Under the pieces are notes generated by a model. The model was not told where the DNA came from and searched no databases. It worked only from the letters and a program-made list of their open reading frames with translations. A stretch of DNA of 5,510 nucleotides from an uncultured Eubacteriales bacterium (GTDB lineage: Bacteria > Bacillota > Clostridia > Christensenellales > CAG-917). This document shows positions 5,453 through 5,510 of this stretch, one piece after another (position 1 is the first letter of the stretch; every line of letters begins with the position of its first letter). Made by a program: the position numbers and the translations under genes. The stretch lies in assembly GCA_900551145.1 (NCBI GenBank), contig URUQ01000089.1, positions 1 to 5,510 of the forward strand, in the 5' to 3' direction.

Positions 5453-5510
5453 CGTCGTTCCCCCTCTGCGCAATGCTTGAGGGAACCCACGACGACCGCG
5501 TAGCGGGGGA
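5453..5510. repeat. GC-rich imperfect hairpin at the window edge, possible dispersed repeat
   Basis: CGTCGT (5453-5458) and CCCTC (5462-5466) pair with ACGACG (5489-5494) and GAGGG (5479-5483), leaving a 12-nt loop and an internal bulge. A second small hairpin follows, CCGC (5496-5499) with GCGG (5503-5506). Composition changes sharply from the AT-rich region beside it. This resembles the edge of a noncoding dispersed repeat, but it runs off the window and the identity cannot be settled here. Confidence 0.35.

Noticed and set aside
1..5510. CRISPR array, tRNA/rRNA genes, transposase or integrase genes
   Set aside because: No spaced long direct repeats, cloverleaf-like sequences or recombinase motifs were seen; the only regular repeats are the 7-mers at 578-624.

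Overview
The window looks like a chromosomal piece of an anaerobic, probably endospore-forming Firmicute of the Clostridia type. This is inferred from the oxygen-sensitive class III ribonucleotide reductase, strong AGGAGG-type ribosome binding sites, consensus sigma-A-like promoters, a thioredoxin-reductase-like flavoprotein of clostridial flavour, and a row of sequences matching the Spo0A box. No species can be named from the sequence alone.

Layout. Positions 104-595 (minus) encode a 163-residue regulator with two Cro/C1-type helix-turn-helix domains. It is divergent from a small acidic protein at 716-874 (plus) that has not been recognised. The 120-bp gap between them is dense in signals: an 18-bp-arm dyad centred at 657 that overlaps the promoter of the small gene, and five 7-mers in 10-bp steps (578-624) resembling Spo0A boxes that run across the ribosome binding site and start codon of the regulator. 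Positions 874-902 hold a bidirectional terminator separating the small gene from the next, convergent operon.

Positions 5050 down to 981 (minus) form one gene cluster in the order nrdD, a trxB-like gene, and a YjjG/YfnB-like HAD phosphatase. nrdD has a near-perfect extended -10 promoter preceded by two NrdR boxes with 32-bp start-to-start spacing, so it should respond to dNTP supply. The NrdD protein carries a C-terminal glutaredoxin/thioredoxin-like domain with a CPNC site. The adjacent thioredoxin reductase homologue keeps FAD and CxxC motifs but has lost the residues that normally bind NADPH. The inferred joint function is anaerobic dNTP synthesis with a dedicated reductant chain (possibly ferredoxin to flavoprotein to fused redoxin to NrdD), plus clean-up of noncanonical pyrimidine nucleotides by the HAD enzyme. 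A strong hairpin terminator lies between nrdD and trxB and probably lowers expression of the two downstream genes. The activase gene nrdG is not in this window.

Positions 5167-5510 contain no supported gene. They hold a short inverted repeat, an orphan ribosome-binding-site-like sequence, and at the very end a GC-rich imperfect hairpin that may be the edge of a dispersed repeat.
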